64,000 nucleotides of DNA from Chloroflexota bacterium (GTDB lineage: Bacteria; Chloroflexota; Anaerolineae; Anaerolineales; Anaerolineaceae): the NCBI GenBank assembly GCA_029265085.1, contig JAJUJY010000002.1, forward strand, positions 1-64,000. Direction: 5' to 3'. The notes below the pieces were generated by a model, which saw nothing but the letters and a program-made list of their open reading frames with translations, was not told the DNA's origin and ran no database searches. The translations under genes were made by a program, and so were the position numbers. This document shows, piece after piece, positions 17,179 to 24,042 of the stretch (its first letter is position 1; the number at the start of each line of letters is the position of its first letter).

Positions 17179-17790
17179 TCAGGCTTCCATGATTTGGCTG
17201 TCTGAGATCGCGCCTAATACGCCCATGAGGGTGGGGTAGTCATCGCGCAGCAGGGTGATTAATTCCTGGGTAGCAGCGTTTGCCCAGGCAGTATTCCCGG
17301 CTTGCTGGTGTGCATCGTGTGCCTGCCGTAAGTGCGCAGCCAGAATTTCGCCAACCGGCAGGTCGGCAGCGCGCAGCACATGGCGGAAGTAGCCAAACCG
17401 GCCGGCTGCCGTGAAAGCACGGATTTCTTCTGGACTGCAGGAATATATTTTGTCCAGGGTGAGCGGGGGGCGCGGCGGCAGTAAGTGACTGATGGTATGG
17501 CCTTGCTGGTACCCAATAAAAATCACGCTGACCTCGACCGGTACATTGCGGTTGACTTTATTATCCAAAATCACATCTTCAGCAATATTCTCCGCGGTAG
17601 CTAACTGACGCACCAGCCCATCATCATCGATATGGATATCGTGAATCAAGCCGTACACCTGGTACCCCTCTTCCAACGGGATCCGAACCATGCCGCCGAA
17701 TTGCGGGGTGTTAATTTGGGATACGCGGCAGCCAATCACGCAGCCGGCGGTCCCGGCACGCAGTAAACGACCAATTTCAAGGATACTCAT
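17179..17790 (-). CDS. HAS-barrel domain protein next to nurA
   Basis: This 203-residue soluble protein contains an N-terminal barrel-like region, GRLLRAGTAGCVIGCRV then GMVRIPLEEGYQVYGLIHDIHI. It resembles the HAS (HerA-ATP-synthase) barrel seen at the start of HerA in this same operon. The remainder (about 110-200) is helical with no recognised motif. Its ATG overlaps the nurA stop by 4 nt (ATGA), so the two are translationally coupled. A stand-alone barrel protein could act as an adaptor between NurA and HerA. This is inference from resemblance and position; I see no catalytic residues. Confidence 0.55.
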   Translation of the reverse strand: MSILEIGRLLRAGTAGCVIGCRVSQINTPQFGGMVRIPLEEGYQVYGLIHDIHIDDDGLVRQLATAENIAEDVILDNKVNRNVPVEVSVIFIGYQQGHTISHLLPPRPPLTLDKIYSCSPEEIRAFTAAGRFGYFRHVLRAADLPVGEILAAHLRQAHDAHQQAGNTAWANAATQELITLLRDDYPTLMGVLGAISDSQIMEA

Positions 17791-18983
17791 GCTCCATACC
17801 TCGTTCTACCCGGAAGATCTTTTGCGGTTTGTTTATTCGATGGATCGTCCACCGGAATACCCTGGCTGATCAGCTCAGCAGTGATCATGGTTTCCAATTG
17901 TTGCTTCTCTGCAAAGGTGACCACAGCTACTTCATGGGCGCGGTGGACAATATATGGGAAGGGCTTCCCGCCCATTTGCTGGCACTGCTGGAGCAAGCTG
18001 GCTTGCAGCAGGTTAACCATCGCTGGTTGGCGCGCGACCCAATTGGGAATTTCAACCCGCGCGAGCTGCGGCTTGTTTTCGCGGCCAACATTGAGATAAA
18101 AGAAGTGTAATGCCAACTGGCCATTCAGGCGGCCTTTAAACCGGGCTGCTGAGCTGGACTGAATGGCAAAAATTGCGGTACGCTGGCCAGGTTTTAAGAT
18201 ATTGTAATAGAGATCTGCATCACTGACACCCTGCAGTTGGCGAATATGCCCGGCATGGGAGATTTCTTCCGGTTTGAGCAGCATCAATTCCAGCAGCCGT
18301 ACCACCAGGTCGGCGCGCGGTTTATCGACATAGCCCGCTGTGGTGACGTTCATGGAAGCCAGCTTTTCCATTTCATCCAGGTATTCTTCAAACATGGTTT
18401 TGAACATCTGGTCTTCTTTTGGCTCTCGGAATAATTCCAGCGGGCCGTCCGTCAGGGTGATGACAGGCTGTTCTTCAACGGCGCCAAGCTCAGCCAGCAT
18501 GCGCCGCTCAGCCAGATCGCGCCGCAAGGCGATGATTTCTTCTGTGACCGGGCCAGCGGGAGTGTATAAATCATCGTACATGAGCAGTTCGCTGCGCACA
18601 ATTTCTTGTGGTGCCAGCCCTAACCCAGGCCGCATGCGGATTGCGCCGACATTAATCAGCCCAAACTCAACCCGGCCGTGCCGGTTTGGGTTTGCCTGCG
18701 ACCCGTCAGCGGCCAGCAAGGTTGGTTTTTCCTGTGCTGGCTGCGCGTCAAAGGCGGCATTTAATGGGTCGTCACCGGGGATGGCGCAGCGCAGGCTGGT
18801 GTTGTAGCTGATCGCCAGGTCCACCCGTTCATTTAAAGCATCTAACTGCTTGGCGTATTTTTGAAATATTTCTTGCGCCTGTTCGCGTTTCTTTTGCTGC
18901 AGGGCTTCAAAATTGGGGGCTTTTTTGCCCATTTCTTTAATTTGCTGCTGCACTTGCTGATAATTGACTGGCATATTTTTCAC
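17787..18983 (-). CDS. nurA: NurA-domain 5'-3' nuclease
   Basis: This 398-residue protein carries a NurA nuclease domain. The key first motif, LLAADGSQANPNRHG, places a metal-binding aspartate at about residue 93. Further family features are the ITLTDGPLELF segment near 175, with a second aspartate, and the C-terminal FPYIVHRAHEVAVVTF, with conserved Tyr and His. An N-terminal coiled-coil-like stretch (about 5-60) precedes them. NurA, driven by HerA, resects DNA ends to expose single strands for recombination. It is the first gene of the operon behind a TATAAT promoter. M1 and M4 are both possible starts; GGGGTG precedes the first. Confidence 0.82.
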   Translation of the reverse strand: MKNMPVNYQQVQQQIKEMGKKAPNFEALQQKKREQAQEIFQKYAKQLDALNERVDLAISYNTSLRCAIPGDDPLNAAFDAQPAQEKPTLLAADGSQANPNRHGRVEFGLINVGAIRMRPGLGLAPQEIVRSELLMYDDLYTPAGPVTEEIIALRRDLAERRMLAELGAVEEQPVITLTDGPLELFREPKEDQMFKTMFEEYLDEMEKLASMNVTTAGYVDKPRADLVVRLLELMLLKPEEISHAGHIRQLQGVSDADLYYNILKPGQRTAIFAIQSSSAARFKGRLNGQLALHFFYLNVGRENKPQLARVEIPNWVARQPAMVNLLQASLLQQCQQMGGKPFPYIVHRAHEVAVVTFAEKQQLETMITAELISQGIPVDDPSNKQTAKDLPGRTRYGA

Positions 18984-19012
18984 CCCTGATAATTATCGAA
19001 CATTTGTTTTAT

Positions 19013-19041
19013 ATTATACCGAATTAATTGGTCTCGGGCAA
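19013..19041 (-). promoter_or_regulatory. Promoter of the nurA operon
   Basis: On the minus strand, TTGCCC (19036-19041) and TATAAT (19013-19018) are spaced by 17 nt, about 30 bases upstream of the nurA start. A perfect 9-bp inverted repeat (GAGAAGAAT, 19052-19060 with 19067-19075) lies just upstream of the -35 and could be an operator. Confidence 0.6.
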
Positions 19042-19266
19042 GAAATGGATCGAGAAGAATGGGAAAATTCTTCTCCGAATGCGCTGATTGAAAGTTTGCT
19101 TCAACAGGCTGGTTCGATGTAATCCCAGACACTGAACGAATTATACGACGGTTGAGAGGTTCCGGTCTTTGGTTTGCCTGTTTGGCTGACGGGTGAATTG
19201 GAGACAATGCAAGGAGAACTTAAAGATTTCCTGCCTAAGAGTTGTTTTGTGAATTTTTTCCTCAAT
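19042..19266. other. Gene-free stretch between nurA and multicopper oxidase promoters
   Basis: About 225 bases have no supported gene. They contain the inverted repeat at 19052-19075 and a plus-frame reading of protein-like composition broken by two stops. I assign nothing else. Confidence 0.4.
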
Positions 19267-19294
19267 TTGACAACCACCGAAACCATCCTATAAT
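19267..19294 (+). promoter_or_regulatory. Full-consensus promoter upstream of the multicopper oxidase
   Basis: TTGACA (19267-19272) and TATAAT (19289-19294) are both perfect and spaced by 16 nt. The resulting leader to the oxidase start would be about 315 nt and contains a T-rich hairpin near 19388-19412 (CTGCCAGA with TCTGGCGG). Confidence 0.65.
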
Positions 19295-19616
19295 AAAAAT
19301 GTATTATATTGTTCCAAAATAGATAAAATAAGTTTCATTAATTGACACAATCCTCTGCAGCTTCTCGGTGATTAAATAGGAGAACACTGCCAGAGGTTTT
19401 TTTTCTGGCGGTTTCATCAGCGAAATTTATTGGCAGCAGTTTACCGGTAGGCGGGAATTGAATCATGGTTTGTCTCAGGTAGAATTTTGGAAATAGAAGC
19501 AGACATGGAGGTGATTATTCATCGTGTATTGAAATCATCAATCTTTTTGTCGAATTTTTAAGTTAAATTCAGCAAGGATAGATACAAACCGGCCAGTTTT
19601 TATGAAAGAGGTTTAT

Positions 19617-21614
19617 ATGGTTACTCGCAGGCAATTCTTAAAACTGGCAGCTCTGGGCGGAGCCAGCCTGTTTTTACCGCTCAAGTACGGTTTAGGAACA
19701 GTACATGCCAAAATGCGGAGCCTCACTGTTCCGACATTAGACCTGGGAATGGTGCCAAAATATGTCACGCCGCTGGTCATTCCGCCGGTGATGCCGCGCA
19801 CCAGCAAAGTCAAAGTCCGTATGGACAAAAATATTGATTATTATGAGATTGCGGTGCGCCAGTTCATGCAGCAGGTGTTACCAGCCGGTTATCCGTTGAC
19901 CACAGTATGGGGATACGGTTCGGCAAACCACCCAGGTACTTTTAATTTTCCGTCTTTTACCATCGAAGCGAAATTCAACAAACCGGTGCGGGTCAAATGG
20001 ATCAATCAACTGGTGGATGCCAACGGCAATTATCTCCCTCATCTCTTACCGGTTGATCCCACCCTGCATTGGGCAAACCCGCCCGGCGGTTTGGCTGAAC
20101 GAGATATGCGGCCAATGTATATGACCACCCCAGGCGCATATACCGGTCCGGTGCCGATGGTTACACATGTCCACGGCGCGCATACAACAGAGGAGAGTGA
20201 TGGTTACGCCGAGGCCTGGTATTTGCCCAACGCGCTCAATATTCCAGCCGGATTTGCCGCAACCGGCACTTTCTACGATTATTTCAAACCTTTGGCAGAG
20301 GCAAAATTTGCCCAACCGTGGACTGCCGGATCATCGGTTTTCCAGTATCCGAATAATCAACGTCCAACTACCCTCTGGTATCACGACCACACGCTGGGGA
20401 TGACCCGCCTGAATGTATATGCAGGCCCGGCCGGCTTTTATCTGCTGCGCGGCGGTCCTCAGGAATTGCCCGCAGGAGTGCTGCCTGGCCCTGCTCCGGC
20501 TTTGGGTGACCTGCCCGGAACGCGGTATTACGAGATCCCGCTGGCCATTCAAGACCGCTCGTTCAATGCGGATGGTTCACTGTATTACCCGGACAGCCGT
20601 GAATTTTTTGACGGCATTACAGGACCTTATCTTCCGGATACCGATATTTCTCCCATCTGGAATCCGGAATTTTTTGGCAGCACCATGCTGGTAAACGGCA
20701 ATACCTGGCCGGTGCTGGCTGTTGAACCGCGGCGGTATCGGCTGCGCTTCTTAAACGGCTGCAATTCCCGCTTTTTAATCCTCAAACTTGCCAGCGATCC
20801 GCTGGCAGCCCGGCCTGCTTTGGCGGCACTGCCTTTCTGGCAGGTTGGCGCAGAGGGCGGCTACTTACCCGCTGCTGTAATGCTGGACCAGTTATTGATG
20901 TCTCCTGCCGAACGTGCTGACGTTGTGGTGGATTTTACCGGGCTGCCCGTTGGGACAGAGATTTTCTTGATTAATGAAGGGCCAGATGAGCCGTTTGGCG
21001 GTGGTGTGGTCAATGTGGATTTCCCGGCAGCCGACCCGGCCACTACCGGCCAGGTGATGAAATTTGTGGTTGGCCCGTTGGTCACACCCGATACCAGCCT
21101 GGATCCGGCGTTAGGATTAACTTTGCCAGCCTTACCGCCAATGGGTGCACTGTCTCGAACCCGCCAGGTTTCGTTAAACGAAGAAATGTCCATGTATTTT
21201 GCGGATGCACCTGCGGCGGCACTGCTGGGTACACTCAATCCGGATGGCAGCGGGCATCCATTGATGTGGATGGATCCGATCACCGAAAATCCGAATGTGG
21301 GTGATACCGAAATCTGGGAGATTCATAATTTCACGGCTGATGCGCACCCGATTCATTTGCACCAGGTGATGTTCCAGGTGATTGAGCGCCAGCCGTTTGG
21401 CGGGCTGCCGCGCTGGCCAGAGCCGTGGGAAACGGGGTATAAAGATACCGTGATTGCCTATCCGGGTGAGATCACCCGCATTGCCGCGACCTTTGACCTG
21501 CCCGGTCTTTATGTCTGGCACTGCCACATTGTGGAGCACGAGGACAATGAAATGATGCGTCCCTTCCATATTGGTCCTGTTCCGGCCGGTAAACCGGTGA
21601 TGATCATGCCGTAG
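19617..21614 (+). CDS. Tat-exported multicopper oxidase
   Basis: This 665-residue protein starts at the ATG at 19617, preceded by AAAGAGG at 19605-19611. The N-terminus is a twin-arginine signal, TRRQFLKLAALGGASLFLPL, so the enzyme is exported folded. The copper sites are all present: HVHGAH (about 184-189), WYHDHTLGMTR (about 255-265), HPIHLH near 580, and HCHIVEHEDNEM near 635, with the type-1 His-Cys-His-Met pattern. This makes it a laccase/bilirubin-oxidase/CotA-like enzyme that oxidises phenols, pigments or metal ions with reduction of oxygen to water. The substrate cannot be decided. An oxygen-using enzyme hints at aerobic or microaerobic exposure. It is monocistronic, with a strong promoter and terminator. 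Confidence 0.93.
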   Translation: MVTRRQFLKLAALGGASLFLPLKYGLGTVHAKMRSLTVPTLDLGMVPKYVTPLVIPPVMPRTSKVKVRMDKNIDYYEIAVRQFMQQVLPAGYPLTTVWGYGSANHPGTFNFPSFTIEAKFNKPVRVKWINQLVDANGNYLPHLLPVDPTLHWANPPGGLAERDMRPMYMTTPGAYTGPVPMVTHVHGAHTTEESDGYAEAWYLPNALNIPAGFAATGTFYDYFKPLAEAKFAQPWTAGSSVFQYPNNQRPTTLWYHDHTLGMTRLNVYAGPAGFYLLRGGPQELPAGVLPGPAPALGDLPGTRYYEIPLAIQDRSFNADGSLYYPDSREFFDGITGPYLPDTDISPIWNPEFFGSTMLVNGNTWPVLAVEPRRYRLRFLNGCNSRFLILKLASDPLAARPALAALPFWQVGAEGGYLPAAVMLDQLLMSPAERADVVVDFTGLPVGTEIFLINEGPDEPFGGGVVNVDFPAADPATTGQVMKFVVGPLVTPDTSLDPALGLTLPALPPMGALSRTRQVSLNEEMSMYFADAPAAALLGTLNPDGSGHPLMWMDPITENPNVGDTEIWEIHNFTADAHPIHLHQVMFQVIERQPFGGLPRWPEPWETGYKDTVIAYPGEITRIAATFDLPGLYVWHCHIVEHEDNEMMRPFHIGPVPAGKPVMIMP

Positions 21615-21639
21615 ATTTCACCTGTCACGATTTGATGCG

Positions 21640-21676
21640 CTGCCCGGAGGTCTATTCCTTCGGGCAGGTGTTTTTA
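21640..21676 (+). terminator. Intrinsic terminator after the multicopper oxidase gene
   Basis: An 11-bp stem (21640-21650 with 21657-21667, one G-T pair) and 6-nt loop are followed by GTGTTTTT. Confidence 0.8.
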
Positions 21677-21725
21677 AATAAGAATATGTTAAGATAAGGT
21701 AGCCTGTCAGACAAAGGATTTGCTC

Positions 21726-22721
21726 ATGCGCAGTATGCAATTGTTCCAATCCGCTCCGGTTGACCAATTTCCCCTCCAGATGGTTGATTCGCCTGTGCCG
21801 CAGCCAAAAGCCGGGCAGGTGCGGCTGCGTGTGCTGGCTTGCGGTGTCTGCCACACCGACCTGCATATCGTAGAAGGGGACTTACAGCCTTCCGGCCTGC
21901 CGCGCACCCCAGGCCACCAGGTGGTTGGCGTGGTCGATGGATTGGGGGACGGCGTGACGGTGCTGCAAATTGGACAGCGGGTTGGGCTGCCCTGGCTCTA
22001 CCAGACCTGCGGTGCCTGTGAATTTTGCCGGCGCGGTGAGGAAAATCTGTGCCCATCCGCGCTGTTTACCGGTCTGCACGTGGACGGCGGTTTTGCGGAT
22101 TATCTGCTGGCGGAGGAGCGGTTTCTCTTGCCAATACCCGATTCGATTTCGGATGAACAGGCGGCCCCGCTGCTTTGTGCGGGGATCATTGGCTATCGTT
22201 CGCTGCGCAAGGCGGACTTGAAGCCTGGCGAGCGGCTGGGTTTGTTTGGTTTTGGCGCAAGCGCGCATTTAGCCATTCAGGTAGCGCGGCACTGGAACTG
22301 CGAGGTGTATGTTTTTACCCGTTCGGCACAGCACCGCCGCCACGCCGAGGAATTGGGGGCAGCCTGGGTGGGCGTTGCCGAAGATCAGCCTCCACAGCCA
22401 TTAGACCGGGCGGTTACTTTTGCGCCGGCGGGTTCGTTAATCCCGTTGGCTTTATCAAAATTGCGCCCCGGCGGTACGCTGGCGATTAATGCAGTTTATC
22501 TCAGCCCGATCCCGGAACTGCCTTACGGCTTGATTTACGGGGAACGCACCCTGCGCAGCGTAGCCAATGCGACCTGCCAGGACGGCGTGGAATTTTTAAA
22601 GCTGGCAGCCGAAATACCACTGCATTCTACGGTTAATTTGTATCCATTGGAGCATGTGAACCAGGCTCTGCTGGATTTAAAATACAGCCGCTTTAGCGGG
22701 CAGGCGGTGTTGAAAATCTAA
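21726..22721 (+). CDS. Zinc-dependent alcohol dehydrogenase family protein
   Basis: This protein is 331 residues from the ATG at 21726, which has AAAGGA at 21713-21718; an in-frame TTG lies two codons earlier. The N-terminal GroES-like domain has the catalytic zinc ligands in ACGVCHTDLH and TPGHQVVG, and the structural zinc cluster CGACEFCRRGEENLC. The Rossmann domain is reduced to a GLFGFGASAHLAIQVA fingerprint, which binds NAD(P). It resembles the AdhA group that interconverts alcohols and aldehydes. A fingerprint of GxGASA form instead of GxGGLG is slightly unusual. It is probably a single gene, with a terminator upstream and a 475-nt gap downstream. The physiological substrate is unknown. 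Confidence 0.92.
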   Translation: MRSMQLFQSAPVDQFPLQMVDSPVPQPKAGQVRLRVLACGVCHTDLHIVEGDLQPSGLPRTPGHQVVGVVDGLGDGVTVLQIGQRVGLPWLYQTCGACEFCRRGEENLCPSALFTGLHVDGGFADYLLAEERFLLPIPDSISDEQAAPLLCAGIIGYRSLRKADLKPGERLGLFGFGASAHLAIQVARHWNCEVYVFTRSAQHRRHAEELGAAWVGVAEDQPPQPLDRAVTFAPAGSLIPLALSKLRPGGTLAINAVYLSPIPELPYGLIYGERTLRSVANATCQDGVEFLKLAAEIPLHSTVNLYPLEHVNQALLDLKYSRFSGQAVLKI

Positions 22722-22773
22722 CTCGTTAAAAGTGATTTTATAGAAAACTCACTAAAAAAGTTTTTGTTTTCTG

Positions 22774-22801
22774 TTGACATTCCTCGCAAATTTGCTATGC
22801 T
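22774..22801 (+). promoter_or_regulatory. Promoter-like element with no protein gene downstream
   Basis: TTGACA (22774-22779) and TATGCT (22796-22801) are spaced by 16 nt. The nearest plus-strand gene is more than 1.2 kb away; a strong hairpin begins 40 nt downstream. Confidence 0.5.
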
Positions 22802-22807
22802 TTTGTA

Positions 22808-22882
22808 TGTGATTGTGTTGACATGTTGATTGTTGTTGTTGCGGCACGACCCTCCCTTTAGCTCCTGGGAGGGTCGCGCTGC
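22808..22882 (+). ncRNA. Candidate small RNA with a long hairpin
   Basis: From the predicted start near 22808, the transcript would contain a hairpin at 22841-22882: a 10-bp stem CGACCCTCCC/GGGAGGGTCG, one mismatch, then five more pairs (one G-T), with a 10-nt loop. No T run follows directly, so the 3' end is uncertain. It could instead be a distal structure in the dehydrogenase transcript. Confidence 0.3.
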
Positions 22883-23012
22883 TTAAATCTCCGGTTTGAA
22901 ATTAATCCGTTTTAGGCCCTAAGGGAATTATCATGATGAAGTGATCTGATAAATGGAATGGCAACTTCCGATGGACCCGGGATGATTTTGTAAGCATATA
23001 AAAATTTTGTAC

Positions 23013-23090
23013 TATAATATTCTTACAACCTTCTAAAAAGGACTTCCTCTCCGGACTATACCCACTTATCGGAAAAGGGAGTCCGTTTTA
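23013..23090 (+). ncRNA. Second candidate promoter and hairpin unit
   Basis: A perfect TATAAT (23013-23018, poor -35) is followed by a nested hairpin. GGACTTCC (23040-23047) pairs with GGGAGTCC (23077-23084), enclosing TCCG/CGGA, and GTTTTA follows. This fits a short terminated RNA but is unproven. Confidence 0.28.
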
Positions 23091-23147
23091 ATAACGCAAA
23101 TTGGATAATACCAATCAATTTGGTGGAAATATTGTATTGATTAAATG

Positions 23148-23177
23148 GCAGTCCGGCAGGGAAACCTGCCGGACTGC
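23148..23177 (-). terminator. Terminator hairpin of the DUF2807 lipoprotein gene
   Basis: A perfect 13-bp stem (23148-23160 with 23165-23177) has a 4-nt loop and lies 21 bases past the stop of the minus-strand gene. The T tract is interrupted. Confidence 0.65.
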
Positions 23178-23197
23178 TGTCTGCTGGAAGCGAATAA

Positions 23198-23953
23198 TTA
23201 TTTCTCGCCTTTGTTGTTGACGCTGCCAAATCCAGTAACATCCTGGGTGACACTGGGGCTGCCGTAGTAATCAACGCTGCCGGAGCCGGTGATACGCACA
23301 TCCAGAGCGGATTTGACCCAGATGTTGGCGCTGCCAAAGCCGCCGATGGTCACGTTTGCAGTTTCTGACTGCAGATCTTCTGCGTCAAAATTACCGGAAC
23401 CCGTGATGGTAACTTCCTGGTCTTGTACACTGCCGGCGACATCGGCTGAACCAAATCCGCTGATGGTCAGGTCCAGGCTGTCGGCGGTCAGATCGCCGAG
23501 GTTAATGTTGCCGGATCCAGTGAGCTGCAGGGTCAGCTTGTCAGTTTTCAGACTGTCCATCTCAACATTACCAAAACCGGTTATTTCAATTTTGGTCAGG
23601 TCTTTCACGGTCAGGCGGTATTGAATGCCTTTTGGAAGGTTGAAGTTGAAACCGGGTTCCATGCCGATAACTAAGCGGCTGCCGATGACTTCGGTGGTGA
23701 TGCGGTTAATGATATTATCATCTGCCTCAATGGTCAGTGATTCCGTGTCGCCCTGTACAATGGTTAAATCACCCAGGCCAGATAAGGTCACCTGATTGAA
23801 ACCGCTCACAGCCCGTTCTTCCGTAACGATATTGCCTGAACCTTCCACAACTTCCACTTGGGGTGGGCTGATGCGGATGCCGGAAATGGAACAGGCAGTC
23901 ATGGTCAATAATACAAACGGGATCAATACGAATAATAAAACTTTCTTGTTCAT
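23198..23953 (-). CDS. DUF2807 (head GIN) lipoprotein
   Basis: This 251-residue protein begins with a lipoprotein signal peptide whose lipobox TMTAC puts the lipidated Cys at about residue 21. The rest is a repetitive beta-solenoid: nearly regular units with alternating SGFG and TGSG turns (for example EITGFGNVEMDSL, QLTGSGNINLGDL, TISGFGSADVAGS, TITGSGNFDAEDL). This is the DUF2807 or head-GIN pattern of surface proteins of unknown function, often fused to or near membrane stress modules. The opening EERAVSGFNQVTLSGLGDL is the classic family start. It appears monocistronic with its own terminator. I infer cell-envelope location only. Confidence 0.88.
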   Translation of the reverse strand: MNKKVLLFVLIPFVLLTMTACSISGIRISPPQVEVVEGSGNIVTEERAVSGFNQVTLSGLGDLTIVQGDTESLTIEADDNIINRITTEVIGSRLVIGMEPGFNFNLPKGIQYRLTVKDLTKIEITGFGNVEMDSLKTDKLTLQLTGSGNINLGDLTADSLDLTISGFGSADVAGSVQDQEVTITGSGNFDAEDLQSETANVTIGGFGSANIWVKSALDVRITGSGSVDYYGSPSVTQDVTGFGSVNNKGEK

Positions 23954-24042
23954 GAAATATCTCCTACATTTTTTGATCTAATCCATATACGCTGGAGGGG
24001 GAAAAAAGTTGCGCCAGCCAGTTGGTAGTAAAATTATCCATT

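Larger units (their letters stand above)
22722..23147. other. Gene-free stretch with promoter and hairpin elements
   Basis: No plausible protein gene is visible in this stretch. It holds two promoter-like elements and two strong plus-strand hairpins, listed separately, which could belong to small RNAs. Confidence 0.5.

Noticed and set aside
13335..18983. HerA-NurA locus as an anti-phage defence island
   Set aside because: There is no effector partner, recombinase, phage gene or composition shift; the arrangement fits housekeeping repair better.
19012..19303. Protein-like plus-frame reading with two internal stops, as if a decayed gene
   Set aside because: The open lengths between stops are about what chance gives, no family is recognisable, and the end overlaps a strong promoter.
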